Positions 53,921-63,782 are shown, counted from the stretch's first letter. The stretch: 64,000 nucleotides of DNA from UBA4416 sp035439445 (GCA_035439445.1 DAORKG010000007.1:1-64000), one strand, 5' to 3'. A program made the numbers and translations. Notes: a model not told the origin generated them from the sequence alone.

Positions 53921-54784
53921 TTAGTTTAAAATTTCGTTTAAGTTAGTTTTTATTCTTTTGCAAATATCATCAATTGGCAAATCATTGTCATCTTCACCAA
54001 ATGGATCTTCGATTTCTTCTGCAATCAATTCAATACTGGCAAATACATACAATACAATAATTGAAATAGGGACTGTAATATAACCAAATTCACTCCCAAA
54101 AAATATTGGTAATGACATGATGTAAAGAAAAATCATTTTCTTCAAAAAAATGTTGTATGAATATGGAATAGGTGTATTTTTAATTCGTTCGCATGCCCCG
54201 CAATTATCTGTAAATGATTTTAGTTCTTCATTTAAGATGATTAGTTGTTCCCCAGAAATATCTTTGTTTATGTATAAGGTATTAATTTTTGCATATAACG
54301 CTTTGGCAATAAAATTTGGTTTATGATCGGAGTCTGCGAATTTAGCAAGATTGATGCTTTCTGTTTGAATAAATTCTTCTTGAATATATTTTCCTCTCAA
54401 ATGGTTTTTAAATGCAAAAACATAGTTCGTAATTAAATGTTTAATCTCCTGTTTATCTTTTTCATGAATCAAAATAGATGATAATTTCATTGCCAGGTTT
54501 CTGGAGTTATTTACAGTGCTGCCCCAAATTTTCCTTCCTTCCCACCATCTGTCATATGCGGAGTTAGTTCTAAATACCAATAGCATTGATAATACAAAAC
54601 CTAATATGGAGTGCATTACCGTAGGATTTTTAGTTTCTAAATGAAAAAAGTGTAGTTCACTGTAAACAATTGCCGCTGCATATATTCCAATGCTTACAAG
54701 CGACCAAAACAATCTTCTGAATGTGTCGCTTTTGTGAAATTGTATAATAAGTGTGAACCAGTCTTTTGGGTTATATGTTACCAT
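53921..54784 (-). CDS. Bestrophin family membrane channel protein
   Basis: 287 residues. The bestrophin-family pattern is visible: two N-terminal membrane helices, the highly conserved segment RTNSAYDRWWEGRKIWGSTV near residues 72-91, then two more membrane segments near 210-245, and an acidic EEIEDPFGEDDNDLP segment near residue 256. Bacterial bestrophins are pentameric anion/cation channels. Upstream of hemE by 1 nt. Confidence 0.9.
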   Translation of the reverse strand: MVTYNPKDWFTLIIQFHKSDTFRRLFWSLVSIGIYAAAIVYSELHFFHLETKNPTVMHSILGFVLSMLLVFRTNSAYDRWWEGRKIWGSTVNNSRNLAMKLSSILIHEKDKQEIKHLITNYVFAFKNHLRGKYIQEEFIQTESINLAKFADSDHKPNFIAKALYAKINTLYINKDISGEQLIILNEELKSFTDNCGACERIKNTPIPYSYNIFLKKMIFLYIMSLPIFFGSEFGYITVPISIIVLYVFASIELIAEEIEDPFGEDDNDLPIDDICKRIKTNLNEILN

Positions 54785-54817
54785 AATAGTGTTGCAAAGT
54801 TAACAGGTTTCTTTAAT

Positions 54818-55243
54818 CTAGCACTTTAAAACATGTCCAAATCTTGCAATAAACTGTCTATTTTTTAGTTTTTTGAACTGTTGTTTTTGTATAGAATTTT
54901 CAAATTTGTTTTTAAAAAGCTCTTCGTTACAAATAATCCCACATTTTTTACCTTTCAAAAACTTTACTATGTTAGGAACACCTTCGTCGTTTATTGCAAT
55001 GAGTATATCGGCATAAAAACTCTCACAGTTTTTACAATTCAAATTTTTAATTTTAAATATTTTCTTGATTTCAGAATATTCAAAATAATTCCAGTTATTT
55101 TCAAAGGCTGTCCATTCTGCTTTTTCCTCATTTGAAAAAGTATTGTATATCTGGTACAAATGCAAAGTGTCTTTTTGTGCTTTTAGTTTACTTGTGAAGA
55201 ATAAACCTACAGTATATAAAGTAAAAATCCAGAAATATTTCAT
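54818..55243 (-). CDS. Small exported Cys-containing protein of unknown function
   Basis: About 141 residues from the ATG at 55243, with signal peptide ending about residue 23. Contains three Cys pairs (CKNC, CGIIC, and a final C) that could form disulfides in the periplasm. The pattern resembles small TonB-C-like secreted proteins but I cannot assign a family. Follows upstream of the bestrophin gene by about 33 bp. Confidence 0.7.
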   Translation of the reverse strand: MKYFWIFTLYTVGLFFTSKLKAQKDTLHLYQIYNTFSNEEKAEWTAFENNWNYFEYSEIKKIFKIKNLNCKNCESFYADILIAINDEGVPNIVKFLKGKKCGIICNEELFKNKFENSIQKQQFKKLKNRQFIARFGHVLKC

Positions 55244-55398
55244 AATTGAGCAAAGATTAAACAAAATTATACATAATTATTACCGTTCATATAGTTTTCG
55301 ACTAAAGATATTGTGTTTAACAATTTTATGATTTAGCTTAGATACAACTAAAATTTACATACATTAAAAAGTATTTATAGTAACTAAAAAAACAACAC

Positions 55399-57387
55399 AT
55401 GAAGTACTTTATTTATCTGTCAGCTTTGGCTTTTTCTTTCTTAAAGATGAATGCACAAACCGACCACTATTGTGCAAAGCATAAAGCACAACATTTTGAA
55501 AAAAGAATGTCAGTAGCATTACCTCCGGGTTATGTTCCGCCCGAAAATAAATATGATTTAAAATTTTATCATTTGAATTTGAATGTAGAACGTAATACGT
55601 TATTTATTAGTGGAAATGTAAGAAGCATTGCAAAAGTTGTTGCTACAAGCCTCGATTCTTTTGCTTTTGTTTTACATGAAAATCATACTATTGATTCTGT
55701 CTATGTAAATGGAGCTAAACGTTCTTTTGTAAGAAGAGATAGTTTAGTTTTGGCAACTGCCGGTACTCCAATAGCACAAAATCAATTATTTGATGCTGTG
55801 GTTTATTATAAAGGAACTTGTACTACTGCCGGAGGAGCTGCAATTGGGAATGGTTACAATATGGGAACTTCAGGCTCTTGGGGAAATCAGGTTACGTGGA
55901 GTTTAAGTGAAAGTATTGTGGCATATCATTGGTTTCCGTGTAAACAAGATTTGAGAGATAAGATAGACTCTTCATGGGTTTATGCTACCACAGATTCCAG
56001 CAATATGGTTGGTTCAAATGGTTTATTAAAAAATATAGTTACTATAGGTAACAAAAAAAGATATGAATGGAAATCGAATTACCCGATTGATTATTATTTA
56101 ATTTCGGTTGCTACTGCAAAGTATAAACCTTATATATTGTACGCTAAACCGCAATACCTAGTTAACGATTCTATTTATGTCCAAAACTTTATTTATGATA
56201 ATGCTATAAATAACACAGCATGGGCAACTCAAAAGGCCGCATTAAATAGAATAACTGAAACAATCGAAAAGCAATCTGACCTTTATGGAATGTATCCGTT
56301 TTATAAAGAAAAATATGGACACTGTATGGCTCCTTTTGGAGGAGGAATGGAGCATCAAACTATGACAAGTTTAGGTTTTTTCGATTTTGAATTAGATGCA
56401 CATGAGTTGGGACATCAATGGTGGGGAGATAATGTTACTTGCGCTGCTTGGAAAGATATTTTCATCAATGAAGGATGGGCTAGTTATACAGAATATTTAT
56501 GCCATCAATATATGACAGGCACCGGAACAACTGCCACTCAAAAGATGTTGGATGTTCATAATAGTGTAATGTCTCAACCAGGTGGAAGTTGTTATTTTAC
56601 TAATGCTGATACAATGAACGCTAACGTGATTTTTAGCTCAAGATTAACCTATGATAAGGGAAGCGCTGTAATTCACAGTTTACGTTACGAAATTAATAAC
56701 GATTCTGTATTTTTCCCTGCTATCAGAGCATTTCAAAACACTTATGCTAAAAGCACTGCTAGTGTTATTGATTTCAAAAACTTTATGGAAGCCCAAAGTG
56801 GACTTAATTTCACACAGTTTTTTAATCAATGGTATTATGGGCAAGGTTATCCAACATTTAGCGTTTCCTGGAATCAATCAAACAATGTTTTTTATTTAAA
56901 ATCTACTCAGGCTCAATCTGTCCCTAGTTCTGTTCCTTTATTTATGACACATGTGGATTATAGAATTTCCCGAACGGCTAAGCCTGATACGATTGTGAGA
57001 CTATATCACGGACAAACGGTAGAGAACTATACATTAGCTTTAACAGGAACTGTTACAAGTATTGGGATTGACCCAAATAACTGGATTCTAAATAAGGTAG
57101 GAACTAATACGAAAGATATTACTTTAGGCGGACTTGAGTTAGATGCTTCTGAAGCGTCAATTTTCATAGGACCAAATCCAACTTCTGATGTTTTAAATAT
57201 CTATATGAGTAATAATGATAAAGCACTTGTAGAAGTTTTTGATGTAACAGGAAAATTGATGTTAAATCAAAATTTTGATACACATGTGGAATTTGATATT
57301 TCAAAATTTGCAAATGGAATTTATACAATAAATATTAAAAATAAATCAGGAGATTTAATTAAAACAACTAAAGTTGTAAAAAATTAA
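55399..57387 (+). CDS. M1 family metallopeptidase with T9SS sorting domain
   Basis: 662 residues. Signal peptide ends near residue 20 (MNAQ). N-terminal M1 beta domain, a GGMEH motif near 326 (GxMEN position), then HELGH at 335-339 with H335, E336, H339 and E358 (NEGW) 18 residues on; the zinc aminopeptidase site is complete. The last about 80 residues are a T9SS type A domain (IFIGPNPTSDVLNIYM, GIYTINI, TTKVVKN). A secreted/surface aminopeptidase. Confidence 0.93.
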   Translation: MKYFIYLSALAFSFLKMNAQTDHYCAKHKAQHFEKRMSVALPPGYVPPENKYDLKFYHLNLNVERNTLFISGNVRSIAKVVATSLDSFAFVLHENHTIDSVYVNGAKRSFVRRDSLVLATAGTPIAQNQLFDAVVYYKGTCTTAGGAAIGNGYNMGTSGSWGNQVTWSLSESIVAYHWFPCKQDLRDKIDSSWVYATTDSSNMVGSNGLLKNIVTIGNKKRYEWKSNYPIDYYLISVATAKYKPYILYAKPQYLVNDSIYVQNFIYDNAINNTAWATQKAALNRITETIEKQSDLYGMYPFYKEKYGHCMAPFGGGMEHQTMTSLGFFDFELDAHELGHQWWGDNVTCAAWKDIFINEGWASYTEYLCHQYMTGTGTTATQKMLDVHNSVMSQPGGSCYFTNADTMNANVIFSSRLTYDKGSAVIHSLRYEINNDSVFFPAIRAFQNTYAKSTASVIDFKNFMEAQSGLNFTQFFNQWYYGQGYPTFSVSWNQSNNVFYLKSTQAQSVPSSVPLFMTHVDYRISRTAKPDTIVRLYHGQTVENYTLALTGTVTSIGIDPNNWILNKVGTNTKDITLGGLELDASEASIFIGPNPTSDVLNIYMSNNDKALVEVFDVTGKLMLNQNFDTHVEFDISKFANGIYTINIKNKSGDLIKTTKVVKN

Positions 57388-57403
57388 ACGCTTTAAAAGT
57401 ATA

Positions 57404-57436
57404 AAAGCCCTAAGAATTACTTAGGGCTTTTTTTAT
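57404..57436. terminator. Intrinsic terminator
   Basis: AAAGCCCTAAG-aatta-CTTAGGGCTTT stem followed by a T-run; between the M1 peptidase and the convergent ispE. Confidence 0.87.
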
Positions 57437-58251
57437 TTCATTTTGCCAACCCAATGAGGAAATTGCATAAGGTGTTTAATGTCGGGTTCTTTTTCAAATA
57501 AACCAAACACAGCGCTGCCACTGCCACTCATGCATGCATATTGAGCGCCTAATTCATATAAGTCTTTTTTTGTTTTTTCAACGATTGGGTATAAACTAAA
57601 AATCGATTTTTCGAAATCATTGATTAAATCTGTTTTCCAAGTTGAGATAGGTTGTTGTATGATTTCCAATAAAGATTTAATTGGTTGTTGTGGTTTCACT
57701 AAACTGTATGCTTCTTTTGTATTGCTATGCACGTTTGGATAAACAATAGCAATGAATAGATGACTCAAGTCTAATTTAATATCTGTAAAAATATCTCCCT
57801 TTTGTGTAGCATAGACCGGAGTGTTTTTAATAAAAAATGCACAATCACTTCCTAATTGACGAGCAATATCAATGCGTTCAGCTTCCGTAAAGTTTAATGA
57901 AAACTGTTCGTTTAGTAAATTAATAAAAAATGCAGCATCTGCACTTCCACCTCCTAAGCCAGCTCCCATTGGTAGTGTCTTATGCAAATAAACATTAATA
58001 TGAGGAAGAGTTTTGGTTTGTTTGATAATCTGATATGCTTTATATAATAAGTTATCTTCGATGTTGCCAGCAATTGCCAAACCACTTAAATGTAAATTGA
58101 ATTCTTTTTGTGACTCTTTGTTTACAATCACTTCTAGAGCATCATTCCAAGCTATTGGGTAAAATATAGTTTCGATGTTATGATAACCATCCGAACGTTT
58201 TTCGGTAATATTTAGACCTAAGTTTATTTTAGCGTTTGGGAAGCAAATCAT
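57433..58251 (-). CDS. ispE: 4-diphosphocytidyl-2-C-methyl-D-erythritol kinase
   Basis: 272 residues. GHMP kinase of the MEP isoprenoid pathway. FPNAKINLGLNI at the start, the ATP loop PMGAGLGGGSADAA near 94-107, and the C-terminal ACMSGSGSAVFGLF near 245-258 are the three GHMP motifs. Slightly short of the 280-residue typical length but complete. Confidence 0.95.
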   Translation of the reverse strand: MICFPNAKINLGLNITEKRSDGYHNIETIFYPIAWNDALEVIVNKESQKEFNLHLSGLAIAGNIEDNLLYKAYQIIKQTKTLPHINVYLHKTLPMGAGLGGGSADAAFFINLLNEQFSLNFTEAERIDIARQLGSDCAFFIKNTPVYATQKGDIFTDIKLDLSHLFIAIVYPNVHSNTKEAYSLVKPQQPIKSLLEIIQQPISTWKTDLINDFEKSIFSLYPIVEKTKKDLYELGAQYACMSGSGSAVFGLFEKEPDIKHLMQFPHWVGKMK

Positions 58252-58326
58252 GCAGCAAAGCTATTAAATTTAATGAAACTGGTTTTTATATCAATTTTAA
58301 TATTGATTATCAATAAGTTACAAGTG

Positions 58327-58354
58327 TTGTTTTTTCAATTTTTTAGTATCTTTG
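58327..58354 (+). promoter_or_regulatory. Promoter of accA
   Basis: -33 TTG at 58327-58329, 17-bp spacer, -7 TATCTTTG at 58347-58354, 26 bp before the start at 58380. Confidence 0.6.
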
Positions 58355-58379
58355 CCCCCTAACTAATTACCACTATACT

Positions 58380-59342
58380 ATGATTTATCTTGATTTTGAA
58401 AAGCCAATTCAGGAGTTAGAAGAAGAATTAGAAAAATTGAAAGGCGTTGCTGAAAAAAGCAAGGTTGATATGAGTAAAGGCATTAAAGAACTTGAGGCCA
58501 AAATTCAATCAAAACGTGAAGAGATTTTTTCTAACCTAACTGCTTGGCAACGTGTTCAAGTTAGCCGTCACCCCGAGAGACCATATACATTAGCATATAT
58601 AGATGCAGTTTCTAATAGTTCATTTATTGAATTACATGGAGACAGAACTGTTGGTGATGATAAAGCTATGGTTGGCGGATTTGGGGATATTGATGGACAA
58701 ACAGTAATGTTTATTGGTCAGCAAAAAGGGATTAATACAAAGATGCGTCAAATACGTCGTTTTGGTATGGCAAATCCTGAAGGTTACCGTAAGGCGTTAC
58801 GTTTAATGAAAATGGCTGAAAAGTTCAATAAACCTATTGTTACTTTTATTGATACTCCAGGTGCATACCCTGGATTAGAAGCTGAAGAGCGTGGACAAGG
58901 AGAAGCAATTGCCAGAAATTTATTAGAGATGACTCAATTAAAAGTTCCGGTAATTTGTATCATCATTGGCGAAGGTGCTAGTGGTGGGGCATTAGGAATT
59001 GGTATCGGAGACAAAGTATTAATGTTGGAAAACACATGGTACTCAGTTATTTCTCCTGAGTCTTGTTCATCCATTTTATGGCGTAGCTGGAGTTTTAAAG
59101 AAACTGCTGCAGAAGCTTTAAAATTAACAGCGGATGACATGAGCAAAAATGGACTAATTGATGGTATTATTAAAGAACCATTAGGAGGCGCTCATAATAA
59201 TCAACAAGAAATGTTTGCTACAGTAAAAGCTGAGATTTTGAAGCACCTTGCAACATTAAAAAAACAAACACCGGAAGAGCGCATCAATGCTCGTATTGAA
59301 AAATTCAGTCACATGGGTGTAGTTCACGAATTAGAAAACTAA
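58380..59342 (+). CDS. accA: Acetyl-CoA carboxylase carboxyltransferase subunit alpha
   Basis: 320 residues, family length. Transfers the carboxyl group from biotin to acetyl-CoA in fatty acid synthesis, as part of the AccA/AccD pair. Coiled N-terminal EELEKLKGVAEKS, then DRTVGDDKAMVGGFG, the crotonase-type oxyanion region TPGAYPGLEAEERGQGEAIA near 159-178, and IGEGASGGALGIGIGD near 196-211. Followed by efp after 35 bp. Confidence 0.96.
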   Translation: MIYLDFEKPIQELEEELEKLKGVAEKSKVDMSKGIKELEAKIQSKREEIFSNLTAWQRVQVSRHPERPYTLAYIDAVSNSSFIELHGDRTVGDDKAMVGGFGDIDGQTVMFIGQQKGINTKMRQIRRFGMANPEGYRKALRLMKMAEKFNKPIVTFIDTPGAYPGLEAEERGQGEAIARNLLEMTQLKVPVICIIIGEGASGGALGIGIGDKVLMLENTWYSVISPESCSSILWRSWSFKETAAEALKLTADDMSKNGLIDGIIKEPLGGAHNNQQEMFATVKAEILKHLATLKKQTPEERINARIEKFSHMGVVHELEN

Positions 59343-59377
59343 AAAGAAAATATATAACACAATAAAATTTAGAACAA

Positions 59378-59941
59378 ATGGCAGATACAGGCGATATTAA
59401 CGTAGGATCGATTATCAGATTTAACAACGAATTAGTAGTAATTACTGAATGGCAACACCGTACTCCCGGTAACTTACGTGCATTTTATCAAGCTAAAATG
59501 CGTAACTTATTAAATGGTAAGCAAACTGAAAACCGTTTTAGAAGTGGTGAAACAGTTGATGTCGTACGTGTTGATTTTAAACAAATGCAATTTATTTATG
59601 TTGAAGGAGATTTTGCAGTAGTGATGGACAATGAAACATTTGAACAAGTTCATGTTCCGATGGTTTTATTTGGAGACGCAGCTCAATTCTTAAAAGAAGG
59701 AATGGAAGTAAAAGTTTCTTTTGAAGGTGATAATGTTATTTTAGCAGAAGCTCCAACTTTTGTAGTTTGTGAAATTACTTATACTGAACCTGGTGTTAAA
59801 GGAGATACAGCAACTAATACATTAAAACCGGCAACTTTAGATAGTGGTGCTAAAGTAAATGTACCTTTATTCTGTAACGAAGGTGATTTAGTAAAAGTTG
59901 ATACTCGTACAGCTTCTTATGTAGAGCGTGTAAAGAAATAA
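59378..59941 (+). CDS. efp: Elongation factor P, tip loop without Lys
   Basis: 187 residues, three beta-barrel domains. The KOW-like domain I has a HRTPGNLRAFYQAKMR loop: at the position of the modified Lys34 of the E. coli protein lies N32 (P30-G31-N32). Domains II and III are typical: FRSGETVDVVRVDFKQMQF and PGVKGDTATNTLKPATLD. EF-P relieves ribosome stalling at polyproline. No epmA/epmB or earP gene was seen in the window. Confidence 0.93.
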   Translation: MADTGDINVGSIIRFNNELVVITEWQHRTPGNLRAFYQAKMRNLLNGKQTENRFRSGETVDVVRVDFKQMQFIYVEGDFAVVMDNETFEQVHVPMVLFGDAAQFLKEGMEVKVSFEGDNVILAEAPTFVVCEITYTEPGVKGDTATNTLKPATLDSGAKVNVPLFCNEGDLVKVDTRTASYVERVKK

Positions 59942-59960
59942 GATTATACATTCATAAACT

Positions 59961-59995
59961 AAAAAAGTCCAATCGATTTCGGTTGGACTTTTTTA
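59961..59995. terminator. Bidirectional terminator between efp and the ABC operon
   Basis: AAGTCCAA / TTGGACTT stem with a loop of about 10 nt and A/T runs on both sides. Confidence 0.85.
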
Positions 59996-60667
59996 GTTTA
60001 TTTCGAGTAAATTATTCTCTTTCATTGTTACTGATTTATTAATATATGTTTTCATCAACTCTAAATCATGCGAAGAAACAATGATGAGTTTTTGTTGTTC
60101 AACGCACAATTGTTTGAGGGTTGAAAATAAGTGATGTTTTGAAGTGTGATCTAAAAATGCTGTTGGTTCATCTAAAACAATAATTGGTGTTTGTTGCGTT
60201 AAAGATTTTGCAATCATTACCTTTTGTCGTTGTCCATCGCTCAATTCATCAATCAATTTATCTTTTAATGGTAATAAGTTTAATTGCTCTAATGCTTTAG
60301 TAACAATACTTTCATCTTCACTAGTTAGCTTTCCGAAAATGTTAATGTAAGGAGTACGCCCAGTTGCTACAACATCCCAAACGGTTAAATTAAAGCCGCC
60401 AATTTTTTCGGTTATTACTATAGATAAAATCTGTGCTAATTCCTGAGCATTGAATTGTGTAATGTGTTTCCCGTTTATTTTTATCTCTCCAGATAATGGA
60501 ACTAATGTGCCTGTTATTGTTTTTAGAAATGTAGATTTTCCAACACCATTATCTCCCATTAAGCCAACCAAATCTCCCGCATTAAAACTCATGTTCATGT
60601 CTTTAAATACAGAATTTTTCTGACGTTTGTTCTGATAACCTATTTCTAAATTCTTGATATCTATCAT
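59993..60667 (-). CDS. ABC transporter ATP-binding protein (iron/corrinoid importer type)
   Basis: 224 residues from the ATG at 60667, which overlaps the permease stop by 4 nt (ATGA); the longer open frame upstream runs in the permease gene and is not used. Walker A GDNGVGKST at 38-46, signature LSDGQ at 142-146, Walker B IIVLDEP at 162-168. The FecE/BtuD-type ATPase that powers the permease encoded upstream. Confidence 0.93.
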   Translation of the reverse strand: MIDIKNLEIGYQNKRQKNSVFKDMNMSFNAGDLVGLMGDNGVGKSTFLKTITGTLVPLSGEIKINGKHITQFNAQELAQILSIVITEKIGGFNLTVWDVVATGRTPYINIFGKLTSEDESIVTKALEQLNLLPLKDKLIDELSDGQRQKVMIAKSLTQQTPIIVLDEPTAFLDHTSKHHLFSTLKQLCVEQQKLIIVSSHDLELMKTYINKSVTMKENNLLEIN

Positions 60668-61662
60668 CCTATACTTAATTTTGATTTGAATAATAAATAA
60701 ATCACTACCGGAGAACCAATAATGGTTGTTACAGTATTTATTGGTAACATAAATTGACTGCTTAAAACTTGACAAACAACATCGGCAGTTAATACAACGC
60801 ATGCGCCGAGTAGTAAACAAAATGTCATTTGGTGTAAATGGTGTGAGGTTTTAAAAAACAGACGTGACGCTATCGGAACAGATATTCCTACAAAGGCAAT
60901 TGGTCCACAAAAGGCGGTAATAACTCCCACTAAAACAGCAGTAATAACAATAATTGATAGACGCAAAGCATTTACATTGACTCCTAAATTTTGAGCGTAT
61001 TGCTCGTTTAATAAAATAGCATTGAGTGGTTTTATAAAAAAGAAACTTGCAAAGATTGCAACAATATAAATTGGTATCACAAAATATAAATCCTGAATGG
61101 TTGTACTTCCAACACTTCCCATTCCCCACATCACAAATGTTTTTAAATTATCAGCATTGCTCATGTATTCTATTAATCCTTGTAAGGCACTTAGGATTTG
61201 ACCTAACATTAAACCTACCAACAAAACAGTAACATTACTTCTATTTTTTCTGGAAACTAATAAAATGATAAGCGTTACAAAAAACGCTCCCAATATGGAG
61301 AATAAAGTCACAATACTTTTTCCCATAATAAAAAAACCGGATACGTGAATGGATGAAATCATCATAGTAGCAATTGCCACAAATAAACTTGAGCCACTGC
61401 TAACTCCCAATACATAGGGTCCTGCTAAAGGATTACGAAACAAACTCTGCATCAATAAACCACACAAGGCTAAACCTGAACCGGCAATAATAGAGGTTAA
61501 TGTTTTAGGTAATCTAATATCATATAAAATAGACGAGAACATCGGGTTTGATGATTCCAAGCTAAATAAATTGGTACTTCCAAAGTATAAGTCACATACA
61601 GAAAGAACCGCTAAAACAAGAAGTAGTAATATGGTTGTGAATATGAATTTTGATTTAGGCAC
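60664..61662 (-). CDS. FecCD-family ABC transporter permease
   Basis: 332 residues with about nine membrane helices. FecCD-type signatures: LPKTLTSIIAGSGLALCGLLMQSLFRNPLAGPYVLG near 48-83, and GLIEYMSNA, GPIAFVGISVPIASR near 248-262. Homodimeric channel for iron-siderophore, heme or corrinoid uptake. Between the binding protein and ATPase genes. Confidence 0.94.
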   Translation of the reverse strand: MPKSKFIFTTILLLLVLAVLSVCDLYFGSTNLFSLESSNPMFSSILYDIRLPKTLTSIIAGSGLALCGLLMQSLFRNPLAGPYVLGVSSGSSLFVAIATMMISSIHVSGFFIMGKSIVTLFSILGAFFVTLIILLVSRKNRSNVTVLLVGLMLGQILSALQGLIEYMSNADNLKTFVMWGMGSVGSTTIQDLYFVIPIYIVAIFASFFFIKPLNAILLNEQYAQNLGVNVNALRLSIIVITAVLVGVITAFCGPIAFVGISVPIASRLFFKTSHHLHQMTFCLLLGACVVLTADVVCQVLSSQFMLPINTVTTIIGSPVVIYLLFKSKLSIG

Positions 61663-61671
61663 AATTTAAAA

Positions 61672-62799
61672 TTACTCTAATTTTTTATAATAATTAAATT
61701 CATGATTTGGCATTAGAGTAGGTGAGAAGATAGCTATTAAGTCTGACAATACATCTTCGGGATGAGTGATCCCTGTTTCCCAATAATTACTATAACCTAA
61801 AGAGTTTTGTGTTTTATTGTTATTATATAATTGGTTGTTTTGACATGCTTTAAATAAACCGTAACGCTCGTCATAACTCAGTAATTCTTTTTTAGAATTT
61901 AGATTATACAAGTTAATCCAAATATCACAGTCTTTTGCTTTGGCATATACTGTCTCAAAAGATTGAGCAGAGCTTCCGGTTTTTGTATCTTCTTTCCAAA
62001 AATAATCTCCTCCGGCATCTTCAATCAAATGAGCAATAAAGCTTTTTCCGGCAGGTATATACCAAGCATCGCCATATTTAATTTCAGTTAACACACTTGG
62101 TTTTTTTGTTGTTTTTAAAGCAATGTTTTTTAGGTCATTATATTTTTGTTCAGTGATTTTAAATAAAGAGTCTGCCAATGTTTCTTTATTAAAAAAGTAG
62201 GCATAAAACTTTATCCATTCTGCTCTTGCTAACGGTGTTTCCTCCAAATGATCAATACTAACGGCAATAGGAATTGTAGATTGAACTAGTTTTTTATCGA
62301 CATCATCTTTAGGACTTCCCATCCCAAAGGTTAAGAACAAATCAGGGTTTAAAGCGATTGTTTTTTCAATATCTAATTGTGGACCTTTTGATAATTCGAT
62401 AATAGAACCTTTTTTTGCCTGTTCTTGAATAAGTGAGTTATTGTAATAATCCACATTGTCAATGGCTACAATTTTGTCTGCGCAATTTAGTTGAGCAATC
62501 ATAGTGGTATATATCGAACTCATTGACGCTACTCTTGTAACAGGAGTTTTTATATAATAAGCATCTTTTGAATAATTTGGTTTTTGCTTTTTATATAAAA
62601 CAAATGTGGCAGTTACATCACTGTCATTTTTGTTTCCATGAAGTTCCAGTACATTGTAATCTGAACAAGTTTTGACAGTAAATCGTTTAGCGTATGAAAG
62701 AGATACAGTATGAAAAGAATTGTCTTTTTTAGTTTCTGCATCAGGTGAGCAACTATAAAAAATGGTGACACTTAGAATTAGAACTAGTTTCTTAAACAT
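61672..62799 (-). CDS. ABC importer substrate-binding lipoprotein (FecB/BtuF type)
   Basis: 375 residues. The signal ends in the lipobox FYSC, Cys16. The Peripla_BP_2 fold is clear from RVASMSSIYTTMIAQLNCADKIVAIDN at 88-114, LNPDLFLTFGMGS, and the IHLIEDAGGDYFW-like segment. Likely binds Fe(III)-siderophore, heme or cobalamin; the family cannot be told further. 9 bp from both neighbours. Confidence 0.9.
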   Translation of the reverse strand: MFKKLVLILSVTIFYSCSPDAETKKDNSFHTVSLSYAKRFTVKTCSDYNVLELHGNKNDSDVTATFVLYKKQKPNYSKDAYYIKTPVTRVASMSSIYTTMIAQLNCADKIVAIDNVDYYNNSLIQEQAKKGSIIELSKGPQLDIEKTIALNPDLFLTFGMGSPKDDVDKKLVQSTIPIAVSIDHLEETPLARAEWIKFYAYFFNKETLADSLFKITEQKYNDLKNIALKTTKKPSVLTEIKYGDAWYIPAGKSFIAHLIEDAGGDYFWKEDTKTGSSAQSFETVYAKAKDCDIWINLYNLNSKKELLSYDERYGLFKACQNNQLYNNNKTQNSLGYSNYWETGITHPEDVLSDLIAIFSPTLMPNHEFNYYKKLE

Positions 62800-62808
62800 G
62801 CTGCGTAA

Positions 62809-63768
62809 TTAAAATTGAATTTGGAAAATACTTCCTGTTGGTTGATTATTCAAAATCTTAATTTGTATTTGATGTAAATCACAAATGCTTTTTACAATAA
62901 ACAAGCCTATGCCTGTTCCTTTTGTTTTACGAGTATTTTCGCTCCCGCTTCTAAAGAATTTCTGAAAAACGGTTTCTTTTTCTTTATCTGGTATTCCGCA
63001 GCCTTGATCTCTTATTTCTAAAAAAACATTGTTATTGATGTTTTTTAAAACAACATCAATTGCTATTGTATCAAACGAATATTTAATGGCATTTTCAATA
63101 AGGTTGATAAAGATAGAGGGAAGTAATTCCTTATCTCCTGAGAAGACGATGTTAGGCTCAATATTTAGAGTAATGTTTTTCTTTTCGATTTGTTCAGTGA
63201 AATAACGTTTAACGGTGGTTTCTATTAACTCACTTAAGTTTAGATGTTCTTTTTGAATGTTTAAATTATTATTCTCAATTTGATTAGCCATCAAAACATT
63301 GTCTACTAACTTGTGCAATCGATTGTTTTCGTTTAACGCATTGTTGAGTAGTTCTTTCTGTTTTTCTCTTTCTAAATCATGTTTCAAGAGAGTTTGTAAT
63401 TGAAGTTTTGTAGCAGCTATTGGTGTTTTAAGCTCGTGTGAGACACTTAAAATAAAATTACTTTTTTGATTCGCTAGTTCACTTTCGCGTTTAATAGATT
63501 TTCGGACTTGATAAATGCCATATAGAAGAATTAAAAGAAAAACGGTTCCTTCACCTACAATCATGTAAACTCTAGCATTTTTCTTTTTCTGTAGTTCAGC
63601 AATATCACGTAAAATAATTGTATCATCACTAGATGATAGCGCCGCAATGTTTTGTTTTAAAGAAATGATAGCATCAGATTGTCTTACCAATAATATTTCC
63701 CACCATAAAAACTGGAGAACAATATAACTCACTAAAACAGAAAATATGAGTGTAGTTCGTTTTGACAC
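62809..63768 (-). CDS. Sensor histidine kinase
   Basis: 319 residues. Two membrane helices (about 8-27 and 67-87) enclose a short periplasmic loop of about 40 residues. HisKA with H111 (SVSHELKTPIAAT), then the HATPase_c domain with N box (INLIENAIKYS), DQGCGIP G1 box and TKGTGIGLFIVKSI G2 box. No response regulator was seen in the window; the gene upstream is the T9SS type B protein. Located in one run with the ABC importer genes, 9 bp before the binding protein. Confidence 0.93.
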   Translation of the reverse strand: MSKRTTLIFSVLVSYIVLQFLWWEILLVRQSDAIISLKQNIAALSSSDDTIILRDIAELQKKKNARVYMIVGEGTVFLLILLYGIYQVRKSIKRESELANQKSNFILSVSHELKTPIAATKLQLQTLLKHDLEREKQKELLNNALNENNRLHKLVDNVLMANQIENNNLNIQKEHLNLSELIETTVKRYFTEQIEKKNITLNIEPNIVFSGDKELLPSIFINLIENAIKYSFDTIAIDVVLKNINNNVFLEIRDQGCGIPDKEKETVFQKFFRSGSENTRKTKGTGIGLFIVKSICDLHQIQIKILNNQPTGSIFQIQF

Positions 63769-63782
63769 TTTATGCTTCTGAA

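Noticed and set aside
60668..60820. An N-terminal extension of the ABC ATPase (51 residues).
   Set aside because: It overlaps the permease gene in another frame, is Cys-rich and unlike any ATPase; the ATGA overlap start at 60667 fits.
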